The notes under the pieces were generated by a model that had not been told where the DNA came from, searched no databases, and saw only the letters and a list, made by a program, of their open reading frames with translations. Shown piece by piece: positions 55,258 to 63,639 of a stretch of 64,000 bases of DNA; position 1 is the first letter of the stretch, and each line of letters begins with the position of its first letter. The position numbers and the translations under genes were made by a program. The stretch comes from Phymatolithon calcareum. Its lineage: Eukaryota > Rhodophyta > Florideophyceae > Hapalidiales. The stretch is taken from positions 2,604,001 to 2,668,000 of the forward strand of contig OZ345365.1 of assembly GCA_977006965.1 (NCBI GenBank), read 5' to 3'.

Positions 55258-56940
55258 ATGATTTTGCCATTTACTACGAACCAATGGAATGCGTTGCGAT
55301 TCGTCGCTGTGTCGATCGTGTGCGTCCCTATACTCGAAAGGGCTCTTCATAAACTGCATCAACTGAGAACCGCACACCGATTGCTGAGCTCAAAGCCAAT
55401 TCGTATCCGGTCATCCAATCTTGCAAACTGGGGGCTTCATCAAGAAGTGGACGAGCTCAACTACCGTTCCAAAGTCTCAAGCATCCTGGTCGCAGTATTA
55501 TACCTCGGATTCAGCCTATACACCGAGTATGCCAGTGGGTCTCAACAAGTCCCTAGAACTCGCATCTGGCTAGCTCCTACGTCCACGAATACCAGCCTAC
55601 AAGGAAAACCCAAATTCTATGACACCAATCTGGTTGGAGCGTGTCCTGATACGGGATGCACGTCTAAAGCATCGAGAATGGCAATTCATAATTTGTCGGA
55701 AGATATTGTCGTACATAAAGTTCAGGGATATCTTTCTCCTCCGCCGAGCACTTGGTTCGAAGCAGCAAATGGAACTGTGTCTGCCATTGATATGAGCACG
55801 AGACTTTTGGTTCGAATTTATGATAATGGAACTCATCTACTATTCCAAGCACGAAGATTAGATTTCTCATTTCCTTTTTTTGCTGCTATCGACGACGAGA
55901 AAGTTTGCATTTCGCATTCATCTACAAGTCTAACTTGTTACGCAAAAAGCGAAAACATCAGTGTGGTCGCGGTGATTGGAAATATAATACACTTCCAATA
56001 TGGCTTGTTCGGTTTACGAGACGCGGGCACGAGAGTGCTACTATCAAATGACGCGTTTACATTAGAAAATGAGGCTTGGGCCGCATTGACAAGCGCTCGT
56101 ACAAGAACCGAGTTCTTGGATATCAGACGCCGTAACACCTATATAAGTTTCTTTATGAAATTCAAGTATGCTGCAATTGCGACAGGGCATATTTGCAACG
56201 AAGAACCACAAATAGAGCCCAAATTATTGAGGATACCACGAAACTCAACGCTCATCTTGCATGACAAGCCCAGGATAACGTCGATTCATTTGAACACAAC
56301 TGCAATATGCATTGGATTGTTTCAGAAAGAGCTGATCATGTTTTGGGAGACTCGAAATTCAAGTATGGTTTGCTACGAGCTAGTTGGCTCGACAATCTGC
56401 GCGCGAAACCAATCTGACGGTACAATCCATTTGATGAGTATTCTACAGAATGACATCGGATGGACAATATCATTCAGAGATAAAGGTATAAGATTGGCAG
56501 ATCTGGCAAGAGCAGCGCTTGTGTCAGCTGCGATGTCATGGGTAGTGCACGGAATTCTCATGACTAGCGAGGGAGCAAAGAATATTTTGCAGCATTTCGA
56601 AAAGGGCATGCCGGTGCCGCATTCTCTATACACCGAAGTAATCCGGAAGGAGGAAAGGGCAACCATGATCACATGGGTCTTAATACTCTGGGTTTTGTTA
56701 TTCTTCTTAGGGTTGAGCTATCTATTCTTCACAACGATGGTGAAGGCCCAGCTTTTTCCAGACGTGGATTTTCTGTACCGCCGCTCGGTAATGCAGCGGC
56801 ACACTAGGTTCAACTGTGTCAAATCGATTCGCAATCCACCAACCGCAAGCATAATTAAGACAGGAGAGCTGGTTGAACTCAATATATCTTATGATGACGT
56901 TGAGTCCGGCAATACATCCCCGGGGGATTTGGTGATATAA
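55258..56940 (+). CDS. membrane glycoprotein family, full-length copy 3
   Basis: 560-residue protein of unknown function. Hydrophobic segments lie at residues about 12-28 (FVAVSIVCVPIL), about 65-85 (SSILVAVLYLGFSLYTEYA) and about 483-505 (MITWVLILWVLLFFLGLSYL). Between the second and third is an ectodomain with at least nine N-X-S/T sites (NTSL, NLSE, NGTV, NGTH, NISV, NSTL, NTTA, NSSM, NQSD) and about ten cysteines, and after the third a 55-residue tail ending GDLVI. This fits a glycosylated surface protein. Unbroken. Two partial copies in this window (9.64-10.52 kb; 48.77-52.04 kb) show it is a multicopy family. It has no reverse transcriptase or transposase beside it. Host gene family or cargo of mobile DNA are both possible. 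Confidence 0.75.
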   Translation: MILPFTTNQWNALRFVAVSIVCVPILERALHKLHQLRTAHRLLSSKPIRIRSSNLANWGLHQEVDELNYRSKVSSILVAVLYLGFSLYTEYASGSQQVPRTRIWLAPTSTNTSLQGKPKFYDTNLVGACPDTGCTSKASRMAIHNLSEDIVVHKVQGYLSPPPSTWFEAANGTVSAIDMSTRLLVRIYDNGTHLLFQARRLDFSFPFFAAIDDEKVCISHSSTSLTCYAKSENISVVAVIGNIIHFQYGLFGLRDAGTRVLLSNDAFTLENEAWAALTSARTRTEFLDIRRRNTYISFFMKFKYAAIATGHICNEEPQIEPKLLRIPRNSTLILHDKPRITSIHLNTTAICIGLFQKELIMFWETRNSSMVCYELVGSTICARNQSDGTIHLMSILQNDIGWTISFRDKGIRLADLARAALVSAAMSWVVHGILMTSEGAKNILQHFEKGMPVPHSLYTEVIRKEERATMITWVLILWVLLFFLGLSYLFFTTMVKAQLFPDVDFLYRRSVMQRHTRFNCVKSIRNPPTASIIKTGELVELNISYDDVESGNTSPGDLVI

Positions 56941-57240
56941 CAATAATAGAGTTTCTGCTTATCGCATTTCAGTAAGATCGATGTACAGTACGAATAAAAT
57001 TCTGAAGGCTGACACAATTGCTGTTGTATTTGAAATGAAAAGTGGTCATTATCTGCTGTTATTGTAGAATCATCAAACCACCATTTCTACAGTAAAATCA
57101 CATTATAAGAGCCTGTTTTTGTGACTAGAAACGCATTCTCGAATACTACGGCGGAGCGTTCCTTTTTGCGCACACATGCGTTGTTCAGAATGCACATACA
57201 AAAAATTTTAGTGCTCGCTCAATTCTATTGAACTTTACAC
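56941..57240. other. 3' flank shared with copy 2
   Basis: The first about 160 bp match 52042-52200 (AAAATTCTGAAGGCTGACAC). After CCATTTC the two differ, because the foldback element begins there in copy 2. No gene. Confidence 0.6.
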
Positions 57241-58117
57241 ACACGAGCAATTGAAGTCCCAAGCGAGGTTGCCACTCACAACTTGGCAATGTTAATGGAG
57301 GACGGCGCTGAAGGAGTACCGGCAGACGCGGCTCGCGCAGTAGAGCTGTATAATGGGGCTATCGAAGAAGGTGGATATGTTAATGCCATGTACAACCTTG
57401 GACACATGCTTCAATATGGTGCGGAAATATTCCGGCCGATAGTGGTGCTAGTCTTGAGCTATACAAGGAGAGCAGAGGTGAGTTTTTGTACCCCACTGAA
57501 TCGTGTTACACCAGCAAGAAAAGAAAGTTTTCCATAGACAGAATTCAATCAAAACCTCTTGGCACTAGGAAAGTTTCCCCAAGCGTCAGCAGATGCATTG
57601 GTAACTTTTAAATAAAAATATAGCTTTATTCTTCTTGAGCTATACAGATGGGGAGTGGATGATGGAGCAGACGTAGTTGTCATGAGCACCAAGGCAGATT
57701 TGCTGAGTTTTGGAGATTAAAGAGTACCATCAGATCCCATTCGTGCTATGGAGCTCTACAATCGTGCCGTAGAGGAAGGTGATAATGTTGAATTCATGAA
57801 CGAGGTGTAGAGGGTATTCCACCAGATCCGATTCGTGATGAAGGCGCAAACGTGGCTCGAGTGACCAACCTGGAATACTTGCTAGAAAAGGCAGCTGAAG
57901 GAGTACCGGCAGACACGGCTCGAGTGGTAGAGGTATACAATCGTGCCGTCGTGGAAGGAAAGCACTATTTGGCCATGATTGACTTGGGGCTCTTGCTTCA
58001 ATATGGTGCAGAGGGTTTTGCGCCAGATCCCATTCGTGCTGCTGAGTTATTTACACGTGCAATTGATGAGGACGCACATGTGACGGCGATGATCAACTTC
58101 GCAGCTAAGTTGGAAAA
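57241..58117 (+). pseudogene. Sel1-repeat protein, decayed
   Basis: Sel1-like repeats of the type EGVPADAARAVELYNGAIEE - GYVNAMYNLGHMLQYGAE. At least four are seen (57.25-57.44, 57.64-57.77, 57.86-58.0 and 58.0-58.11 kb), for example EGVPADTARVVEVYNRAVVE and GFAPDPIRAAELFTRAIDE. Sel1 proteins are alpha-solenoid adaptors for protein-protein contacts. The gene is broken by a frameshift after LQYGAE, a 168-bp insertion (57466-57633), a stop in LLSFGD*RVPSDP and a frameshift near 57.81 kb. It is cut at the right by a foldback-element end at 58118. No start or native end remains. Confidence 0.8.
57453..57646. mobile_element. 168-bp insertion with 13-bp target duplication
   Basis: CTTGAGCTATACA stands at 57453-57465 and again at 57634-57646. 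Removing the insert and one copy joins SLELY to RWGVDDGADVVVM, a normal Sel1 pattern. The insert begins AGGAGAGCAGAGGTGAG and ends in an AT-rich TAAATAAAAATATAGC... tail. A second copy is at 53374-53502. The size, tail and target duplication suggest a SINE-like retroposon; no tRNA-like head was recognised. Confidence 0.8.
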
Positions 58118-58202
58118 GGATTTCTGTTTAATTGAAGCTCCCTTTGTCAATTATCATTGCACCTGAGAAAGTTTTCATTGTGCTACAATCCTTCGCTTAC
58201 GT
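58118..58202 (+). repeat. solitary end of the foldback-element family
   Basis: TTTCTGTTTAATTGAAG...CTTTGTCAAT...CTTCGCTTACGTTCTAA matches the right end at 54878-54962. It ends the Sel1 pseudogene; its residues (FCLIEAPFVNYHCT) are not Sel1 sequence. Confidence 0.75.
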
Positions 58203-58294
58203 TCTAATTTAAGACGAGAAATACAAGAATTGTAAAACATGGCATGCCACTGCGGAGGAATGTTTTCCCACTTCCAGATCTCTGATTAGATCAG

Positions 58295-58322
58295 GGAGCT
58301 ACGGGAAATGACGTTTTTTGGA
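58295..58322. repeat. left terminal inverted repeat of Harbinger element
   Basis: GGAGCTACGGGAAATGACGT then TTTTTGG; pairs with 61399-61426. Confidence 0.88.
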
Positions 58323-58424
58323 TTTTGGCTATTTTGGGCCCTATTTCGTAAAGTATGAGTTTCATAATTGAACACGTGAGGCGCTGCAAAGTAAGCGCAA
58401 ATTTATTAGAGCAAAATGCATATC

Positions 58425-59360
58425 TTACCCTGTTGTGAACTGCAGTGCATCCTCCTTGTCCACAAGATAGTCACTATCAGGAGCATCTAGAGTAACATAT
58501 AAGACCCGGTCCGTTATGTTTTTGAAATCAAGGTACTTCTTGTTCTTCTTTGCGGTGCGAACTTCCGTCTTGACACGGAATGGAAGACGTATCTTGTACG
58601 AAGACGAGATGCGCTCCGAGGTATTAGCGCGCAATCGGCGTAGGAATGGACGAAACGAAATCAGACGAGGGTGATTGCGCAGAAACGTAGCATCAGTTTT
58701 CAGCTCGTTGCTGTGCATCACAAACAGATTCGCCATAGACACTGGCCAGTACACCGTTATCTCGAGGAACAATCCGTTTTCCACGACATTCAGCTTGTGA
58801 TCATCCGGGGTGTGCATGGTGCCCGACGCCATCAAGATTGCAACAGTGACGCGTCTGTTCTCCTCTTCATTTTCCCACTGGCCCATCGCAAAAATGGGCT
58901 TGAAAAAATGAGGGTCATCAACAGTCCCTTCATCACCGTAACCTAGCTCTTCTTCGAAGTCTCCATCGCTCACATCCACGTCCGCATCCGCATCAACCAT
59001 GCGGGGCCTCTTTGTATCCGATGTGGTCATGCGGTTCAAGCCGACCTCGTCCTCATCGATAGCATCGGCGCCGTCTCCTTTGTCGCCGGCTGCAGCAGTG
59101 TCAGAATGTAAACATGTAGAGAAAAAGCGGGGACAGTGAACGGGAAACATACCTCCACGTTTGTGCACAACGCCGAATTCCTTGCCGAAGGTGCGCAGTT
59201 TCTCCCGAAATATTGAGCTGTTAAGCTTTTCAAAGCTCCTGCGCATCGTCCGGACATCCTTTGGGTCCTTGTTGTGCGTGCGACCGGTCTTGACGAGATC
59301 TTTGAGATATTCATAAAGCCGTTTCTGCTCTTGCAGCTCAGATCCCCTGGCATGCGGCAT
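58425..59360 (-). CDS. Harbinger second ORF (accessory DNA-binding type)
   Basis: Gene divergent from the transposase. In Harbinger elements the second protein helps nuclear import and end binding; here that role is inferred from position. Features: basic N-terminus with KTGRTHNKDPKDVRTMRRSF, an acidic middle (DEDEVG, DADADVDVSDGDFEEELG) and a conserved-looking C-terminal domain (RVTVAILMASGTMHTPDDHK, VYWPVSMANLFV, SERISSSYKIRLPFRVKTEV). No obvious Myb helix set. A 63-nt intron is likely at 59090-59152 (GAG|GTATGT...CTGACACTGCTGCAG|C, phase 1). It has no stop and a length divisible by three, so the unspliced frame is also open. Spliced length about 290 residues. Start ATG 59360. Confidence 0.75.
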   Translation of the reverse strand: MPHARGSELQEQKRLYEYLKDLVKTGRTHNKDPKDVRTMRRSFEKLNSSIFREKLRTFGKEFGVVHKRGGMFPVHCPRFFSTCLHSDTAAAGDKGDGADAIDEDEVGLNRMTTSDTKRPRMVDADADVDVSDGDFEEELGYGDEGTVDDPHFFKPIFAMGQWENEEENRRVTVAILMASGTMHTPDDHKLNVVENGLFLEITVYWPVSMANLFVMHSNELKTDATFLRNHPRLISFRPFLRRLRANTSERISSSYKIRLPFRVKTEVRTAKKNKKYLDFKNITDRVLYVTLDAPDSDYLVDKEDALQFTTG

Positions 59361-59571
59361 TGTGCTAAGAGCGGTGTTTTTTGAGAGAAAAGGATGAGCG
59401 TGCGGAAGAGGTGTGGGTGTGGGAACAGAAGAGGAACAGAAATGCGAGTATTTATTACGTCATGAGAGTAGCCCTCTGGGCGGGCTCTAATTCTGCTCGG
59501 AGAGCTTTGCTCCTTCGCGCCAAATAGATTTTACATGCAAACGAGTCAAATGAGCTTTACGTATCATCTTT

Positions 59572-59618
59572 AATGGATACTGAAGATATTGTTAGTAACA
59601 ATTTCTTCAGTATCCATT
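59572..59618. repeat. hairpin in the Harbinger intergenic region
   Basis: AATGGATACTGAAGA...TCTTCAGTATCCATT with ATTGTTA / TAACAAT inside; one bulged base per side. It lies between the two divergent genes, about 210 bp upstream of the minus-strand ATG. Confidence 0.85.
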
Positions 59619-60308
59619 AGAGAAAACTAGATCACATTGATCTATTTTTTGCCTGAACTTACTCAGAGTAAAGCGCCAGTACTGTTTATGGCGAGATAAA
59701 AATATTTTCGAGCAGCAGCATAAGGTCCAGAATATTTTTTAAAATTTTCTGAGACAGGAAAAAACATAAGTCCGCTGAGCCATGCTGTTAAATTCAAGGA
59801 GCTCTGTATTATAAAAAATTCTGTTTCTTGAATATCGCCTGTCAAATAACGCGAGATGTACACTTTTTGGCGATATGCTGCAAATTTTGGCCGGCGATAT
59901 CTGTATTTTTCTTTAAAAATATCTTACAAAAAGAACACTTCCTTTTAGGGCATCACGTTTTCCAATATCATGAGAGGTTCTAAATTTTTTTAAGGGTTTT
60001 TAAGCGTACTACAGCCGTACTCTCTTTTCTAAACAAGTCGCCAAAATGGCGTATCCATGTTGACAAACTATGTCAACGCATATCGCATAGATCTAATTTG
60101 CGTTGATAATGTATCATTCCAGCCTTCTAATGATACTTACCCGATGTCATGATAGCTTACAGAAGTACAGCACTTAAGAAGTCTTCAAGTTACGTACTCC
60201 TGAGAGGTATGATGAACGTTCAATCCCCTTTTCGGGACTATATGATGTGGTTTTAGTTCTGCAACCACCGCAATGGATCTTGGCGAAATCCTTGCTCTCT
60301 AGGTCAAA

Positions 60309-61217
60309 ATGAGTGCAGACGGTGTTACTGTCCCTCCAGCTGTATTTTCAGATGCCGGAGCCGCCATAATGCGCCAAACTCCACGCAGCAGCACAGTATA
60401 TGTAAGACGTTTTCGTGGCCTTTTCGGAGTAACTCCAATGGCGTGCTCCCGCCTTTGGGAACGTCTTTTCCATGGGCCTGGTGGGCTGCCGCATCATTTA
60501 TTGTGGGCGCTTCTTTTTTTAAAGGTATACGCTTGTGAACACGTCCACGCCATTATGGCTGGCGTGGACGAGAAGACATTTCGAAAATGGTCGAGAATCT
60601 TTGTCTGGCGCCTGGCGTTCTTAAATGTCGTATGTCATTTACTTTTCACTTTTTTAACTAACGCTCCCAAAGCACATGTACTAACTACATTTCAGATTTC
60701 TTGGGAAAACCGCCGACTTGGCCGCCCTCTGAACAGTTGCTATGTATCCGTGGACGGAACCGATTTTAAGATATTAGAGCCGACGCCTTTCGATACAAAG
60801 TGGTTCTCTTTCAAGTTTAAAGGGCCTGGGTTGAGGTACGAGGTCGGGCTAACATTGGACACGGGCGAAATAGTGTGGGTGAACGGTCCGTTTCCTGCCA
60901 GTAATCCTGACGTCACTATTTTTAGGAGAGATATGAAACACGCACTTCAACCTGGTGAACGTGTCGTGGCGGACAAGGGCTATGGTGATCCGAGCTGCTG
61001 GACGCCACGTGATCCGCAGCTCACACCTGCGCAGCGGACTCTCTGTGCAGATCTTCGTGCTCGACATGAAACTGTCAATAAGCGTTTCAAACAGTTTGCA
61101 GTCCTAGCTCAGCGATTTCGGCACCACCGTTCTATCCACTCTTTCTGCTTCCACGCAGTTGCTAACATCACGCAGTTCATGATGACAACCGATCCTCTCT
61201 TCTTTGTTGAATATTAG
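60309..61217 (+). CDS. PIF/Harbinger transposase (DDE_4 type)
   Basis: Cut-and-paste transposase. Catalytic triad in the unspliced numbering: D149 in YVSVDGTDFKI, D222 in RVVADKGYGD and E254 in RARHETVNKRFKQF. A helix-turn-helix-like region lies around LLWALLFLKVYACEHVHAIM. An intron of 66 nt is very likely at 60630-60695: exon TTAAATGTC|GTATGT, branch site TACTAAC, end CATTTCAG|ATTTCTTGGG. It is free of stops and divisible by three. Removing its 22 codons gives the expected LNV-ISWENRR junction. Spliced length 280 residues. The start at 60309 is the first ATG (MSADGVTVPP). No defects seen. Confidence 0.92.
   Translation: MSADGVTVPPAVFSDAGAAIMRQTPRSSTVYVRRFRGLFGVTPMACSRLWERLFHGPGGLPHHLLWALLFLKVYACEHVHAIMAGVDEKTFRKWSRIFVWRLAFLNVVCHLLFTFLTNAPKAHVLTTFQISWENRRLGRPLNSCYVSVDGTDFKILEPTPFDTKWFSFKFKGPGLRYEVGLTLDTGEIVWVNGPFPASNPDVTIFRRDMKHALQPGERVVADKGYGDPSCWTPRDPQLTPAQRTLCADLRARHETVNKRFKQFAVLAQRFRHHRSIHSFCFHAVANITQFMMTTDPLFFVEY
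60630..60695 (+). other. 66-nt intron in the transposase gene
   Basis: 5' GTATGT, branch TACTAAC at 60678-60684, pyrimidine-rich stretch and CAG at 60693-60695. All three signals match the strict yeast-type consensus. Confidence 0.85.
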
Positions 61218-61398
61218 AAAGAAATGCTTTTTTGAAGCAAAATAAAAATTGCATAAATGCAAACCGGTAGAACAAATCCTTGATAATGGACACGTACCTC
61301 GTGTGCCCTAATCCGCTCTAGATACGTATGATGCATCGGGTGCGCTGTGAAAATGTATACTGATCAAAAATTGGCTAATTTCTAAAAATGCAAAAATT

Positions 61399-61426
61399 TC
61401 CGAAAAACGCCATTTCCCGCAGCTCC
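61399..61426. repeat. right terminal inverted repeat of Harbinger element
   Basis: Reads CCGAAAAACGCCATTTCCCG then CAGCTCC; followed by the CAG target duplicate. Confidence 0.88.
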
Positions 61427-61429
61427 CAG

Positions 61430-61799
61430 GAGTTAGTTTGGAACGACTGCAATCGCGATGTACACAAGCACTGCGATTTTCAAGTCAGTAATCTCAACCA
61501 ATGGGACAGTTTCAGCTGATAGCTTCAGAATCTTCAGGATGAGTGAGAGGACCACGTGGAAATGCTGGCGAGAAGCACAACTTGCACACAGAAAATATTA
61601 CACGGAAAATATCCAGCCTCACCCAGAATATTTTCGAAATATTCTGCTATCTCTCGCTGCTATTCTCGAAACGAAAGTCGAGTATGTCCTCATTCAAAGG
61701 CAAAATTTCCTCATGGTTTGGAGCTTCTTGAGAGCCACTGCAGACATTGTTCTGTCTTCCATAAACCGTTTGAACAGCAAGCGACGTTAGAACGTTCGA
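61430..61799. other. stretch without a confident gene
   Basis: Overlapping ORFs at 61458-61790 and 61556-62128 (+), neither recognisable. It is the former continuation of the sequence left of 58292, but no Sel1 sequence appears. Confidence 0.4.
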
Positions 61800-62715
61800 C
61801 AGTACCCTTAGTTCTGCCTGCCTCAAACTCGCCACCGCCTTCCTATCACACACCGCGCGCATACCGCCGCAAGATAACCACCGCTGATTATGCGCGCATC
61901 GACGGCTCACGCCGGCTGCCACAAGTGTTGGAAGCTGAGAAGCGCGCACGCGCGACGTCATCCGGCGCGACCAAAGCCGCTCGAAACAGCCCATGGCCAC
62001 AACCTGCCGCATCGAGAGGGGGCCTGAGATGGTCACGACCGTTCCGTGCATTGTACGGATGTGCTCGAGGCTTCCTGTCGGCGGGTGACGCCGCGAGGCG
62101 ACCGGCCGAACGTCAAGGGACTGTGTGACGATGAGCACGAGCGGCAGCGGGTACAGTCGCGAGTTGACGCGGCGATGGGGCGAAACTGTGGCCGAAGGTG
62201 CAGGGCTTGGGCGCGGCGAGCGGCAGGGCACAGCTTTCGAACCGCGGCAGCTGAAACAAAGTCCGGCCTAGCAAACCTTGGTCTCCGCATGCATCTCAAA
62301 TGCGTACAGACGCGTTCTCATGGGTGTGTGTTCTGGACGCCCCTGATCGGAGACAGTGGCGCATACGGCGGCGATCTGCGCAGGCAGCTGCTTCGTGTCC
62401 ACAGCTTTGGGAGTCCAGGCGCGACGCGCAGAAGGGCAAAGTTCATAATGGGAGATATAGCGGTGAATTTTCGAGCTGGCGGTGCGCTTATTTGTTGCCC
62501 ACCCATGCACCCACATTTTGAAGGCGTTTGTCTATGACCAGAAAGTTCTTCCGCATCGAAGTTCTTGTCCGCGAAGAGGTTCCTGCAAGTGACCGCACTG
62601 TGTCCGCGACCTCTTGCAAGGAGAAGGGCGACACAAGTCGCCGTCTCTGGGTCCGTTAGACGCCGTGAAAGCAAGTTTGCCAACGTTACGGTTTATGGTT
62701 TCGAGTAAACCGTAG
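61800..62715 (-). repeat. GC-rich family R, copy C
   Basis: Minus-strand orientation like copy A but more diverged. From 62683 the peptide LLSRRLTDPETATCVALLLA, RGRGHSAVTCRNLFADKN matches SSSPETGTSVALLLIRVAGH / RNLLPEKH of copy B, followed by CMGGQQ as in copy B. The second peptide block is only recognisable at nucleotide level. Very rich in CpG. Confidence 0.5.
62687..62714. repeat. conserved hairpin of family R, copy C
   Basis: Stem TACGGTTTA / TAAACCGTA around TGGTTTCGAG, preceded by TTTGCCAACG. The T run is one shorter than in copy A, and so is the A run on the other side, so pairing is preserved. Confidence 0.75.
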
Positions 62716-63370
62716 ATGTTTCACAAAACGTCATGGCTGGAAGTCCTATCGCACATTATGTTCAGAGGATTTTAGTGAGGAAACTGTGGCTGCCGAACTC
62801 GCTCTGTTTGCTGATAATCAACTAAACCAGGGAGTAAGTAGTAAGTAGTGAAATAGCTGACACCCGCTGAACGCACGCATACCGAATTTGAGCACAATGT
62901 CGAACTTTATGACCCCACACAAAAAGTACTCGGACATCCTCCGTGCATATGAAGACAGGGACAAACATGCGTACAGTATACCTCGAGTCCTACAGCCGCG
63001 AAACAGACTGTGGTTCTCTGCGAGGAGAATGGAGATATCCTCAACATGTACAGAACCATCCCTAACAAATTCGAGGGCGCAGGGAAATTACTGATAAGCG
63101 GTAATGAGAACGTGCTGAAACTTCCGCTAACTACCCGAGCTGTTAGTTCCTCACACGACGCGGAAGACTTTGGCGCCGTTCATGTGCTTCAAGAAGTGGC
63201 AAAACGCTGATTTTGCGCTTGGAAGCACTATACGTTACATGGCCATGTTATTCCAAAGATGCACGTGCAGAGGTTTTTGCATCACAGATTGTTCAATGGT
63301 TGAGTAGAGGTCTGTCTATGAGATTGCGATTTGACTTTTAGATATGCTATGCCTATACAGCAACAAGTAG
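62716..63370. other. stretch with coding-like fragments only
   Basis: 62888-63094 (MSTMSNFMTPHKKYSDILRA) and, in another frame, 63010-63210 (VLCEENGDILNMYRTIPNKF ... HVLQEVAKR) read like pieces of one broken protein. No domain recognised. Confidence 0.35.
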
Positions 63371-63496
63371 GGGTTGTCGCCCGGTGGAGAGGTCCGGATA
63401 TGGGCACGAGGCCACGGATATGCACCGAGGCGAAGCCGAGGTCTCATATCCGAGCCGAGTGCCCATATCCGGACCGATCCTACCGGGCGACAACCC
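63371..63496. repeat. nested foldback element
   Basis: Three perfect nested inverted pairs: GGGTTGTCGCCCGGT (63371-63385) with 63482-63496; GGTCCGGATATGGGCAC (63391-63407) with 63459-63475; CGGATATG (63415-63422) with 63445-63452. The centre GGCGAAGCC can also pair. No clear target duplication. Confidence 0.9.
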
Positions 63497-63639
63497 GCTT
63501 GTCGGCAGGGTGATGATAATTTAATGCAGCGCTTTTATTGGGTAGAATATCCTTGCTGTAGTCCAGGACACGCTGGTTCCTTATGCACCGATTTGCCCAC
63601 ACCATAAAAATTCGATAAAACTATCTATTTTTTCAAAGG

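Larger units (their letters stand above)
58295..61426. mobile_element. complete PIF/Harbinger-like transposon
   Basis: 3132-bp element. The left terminal inverted repeat GGAGCTACGGGAAATGACGT starts at 58295. The right one, read inward from 61426, is GGAGCTGCGGGAAATGGCGT. Similarity extends over about 28 bp with three mismatches. Flanking direct repeat CAG (58292-58294 and 61427-61429), the 3-bp duplication expected of this superfamily. It contains two divergently transcribed genes (58425-59360 minus, 60309-61217 plus), the usual two-gene layout. Both genes are open, so it may be functional. Confidence 0.92.
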
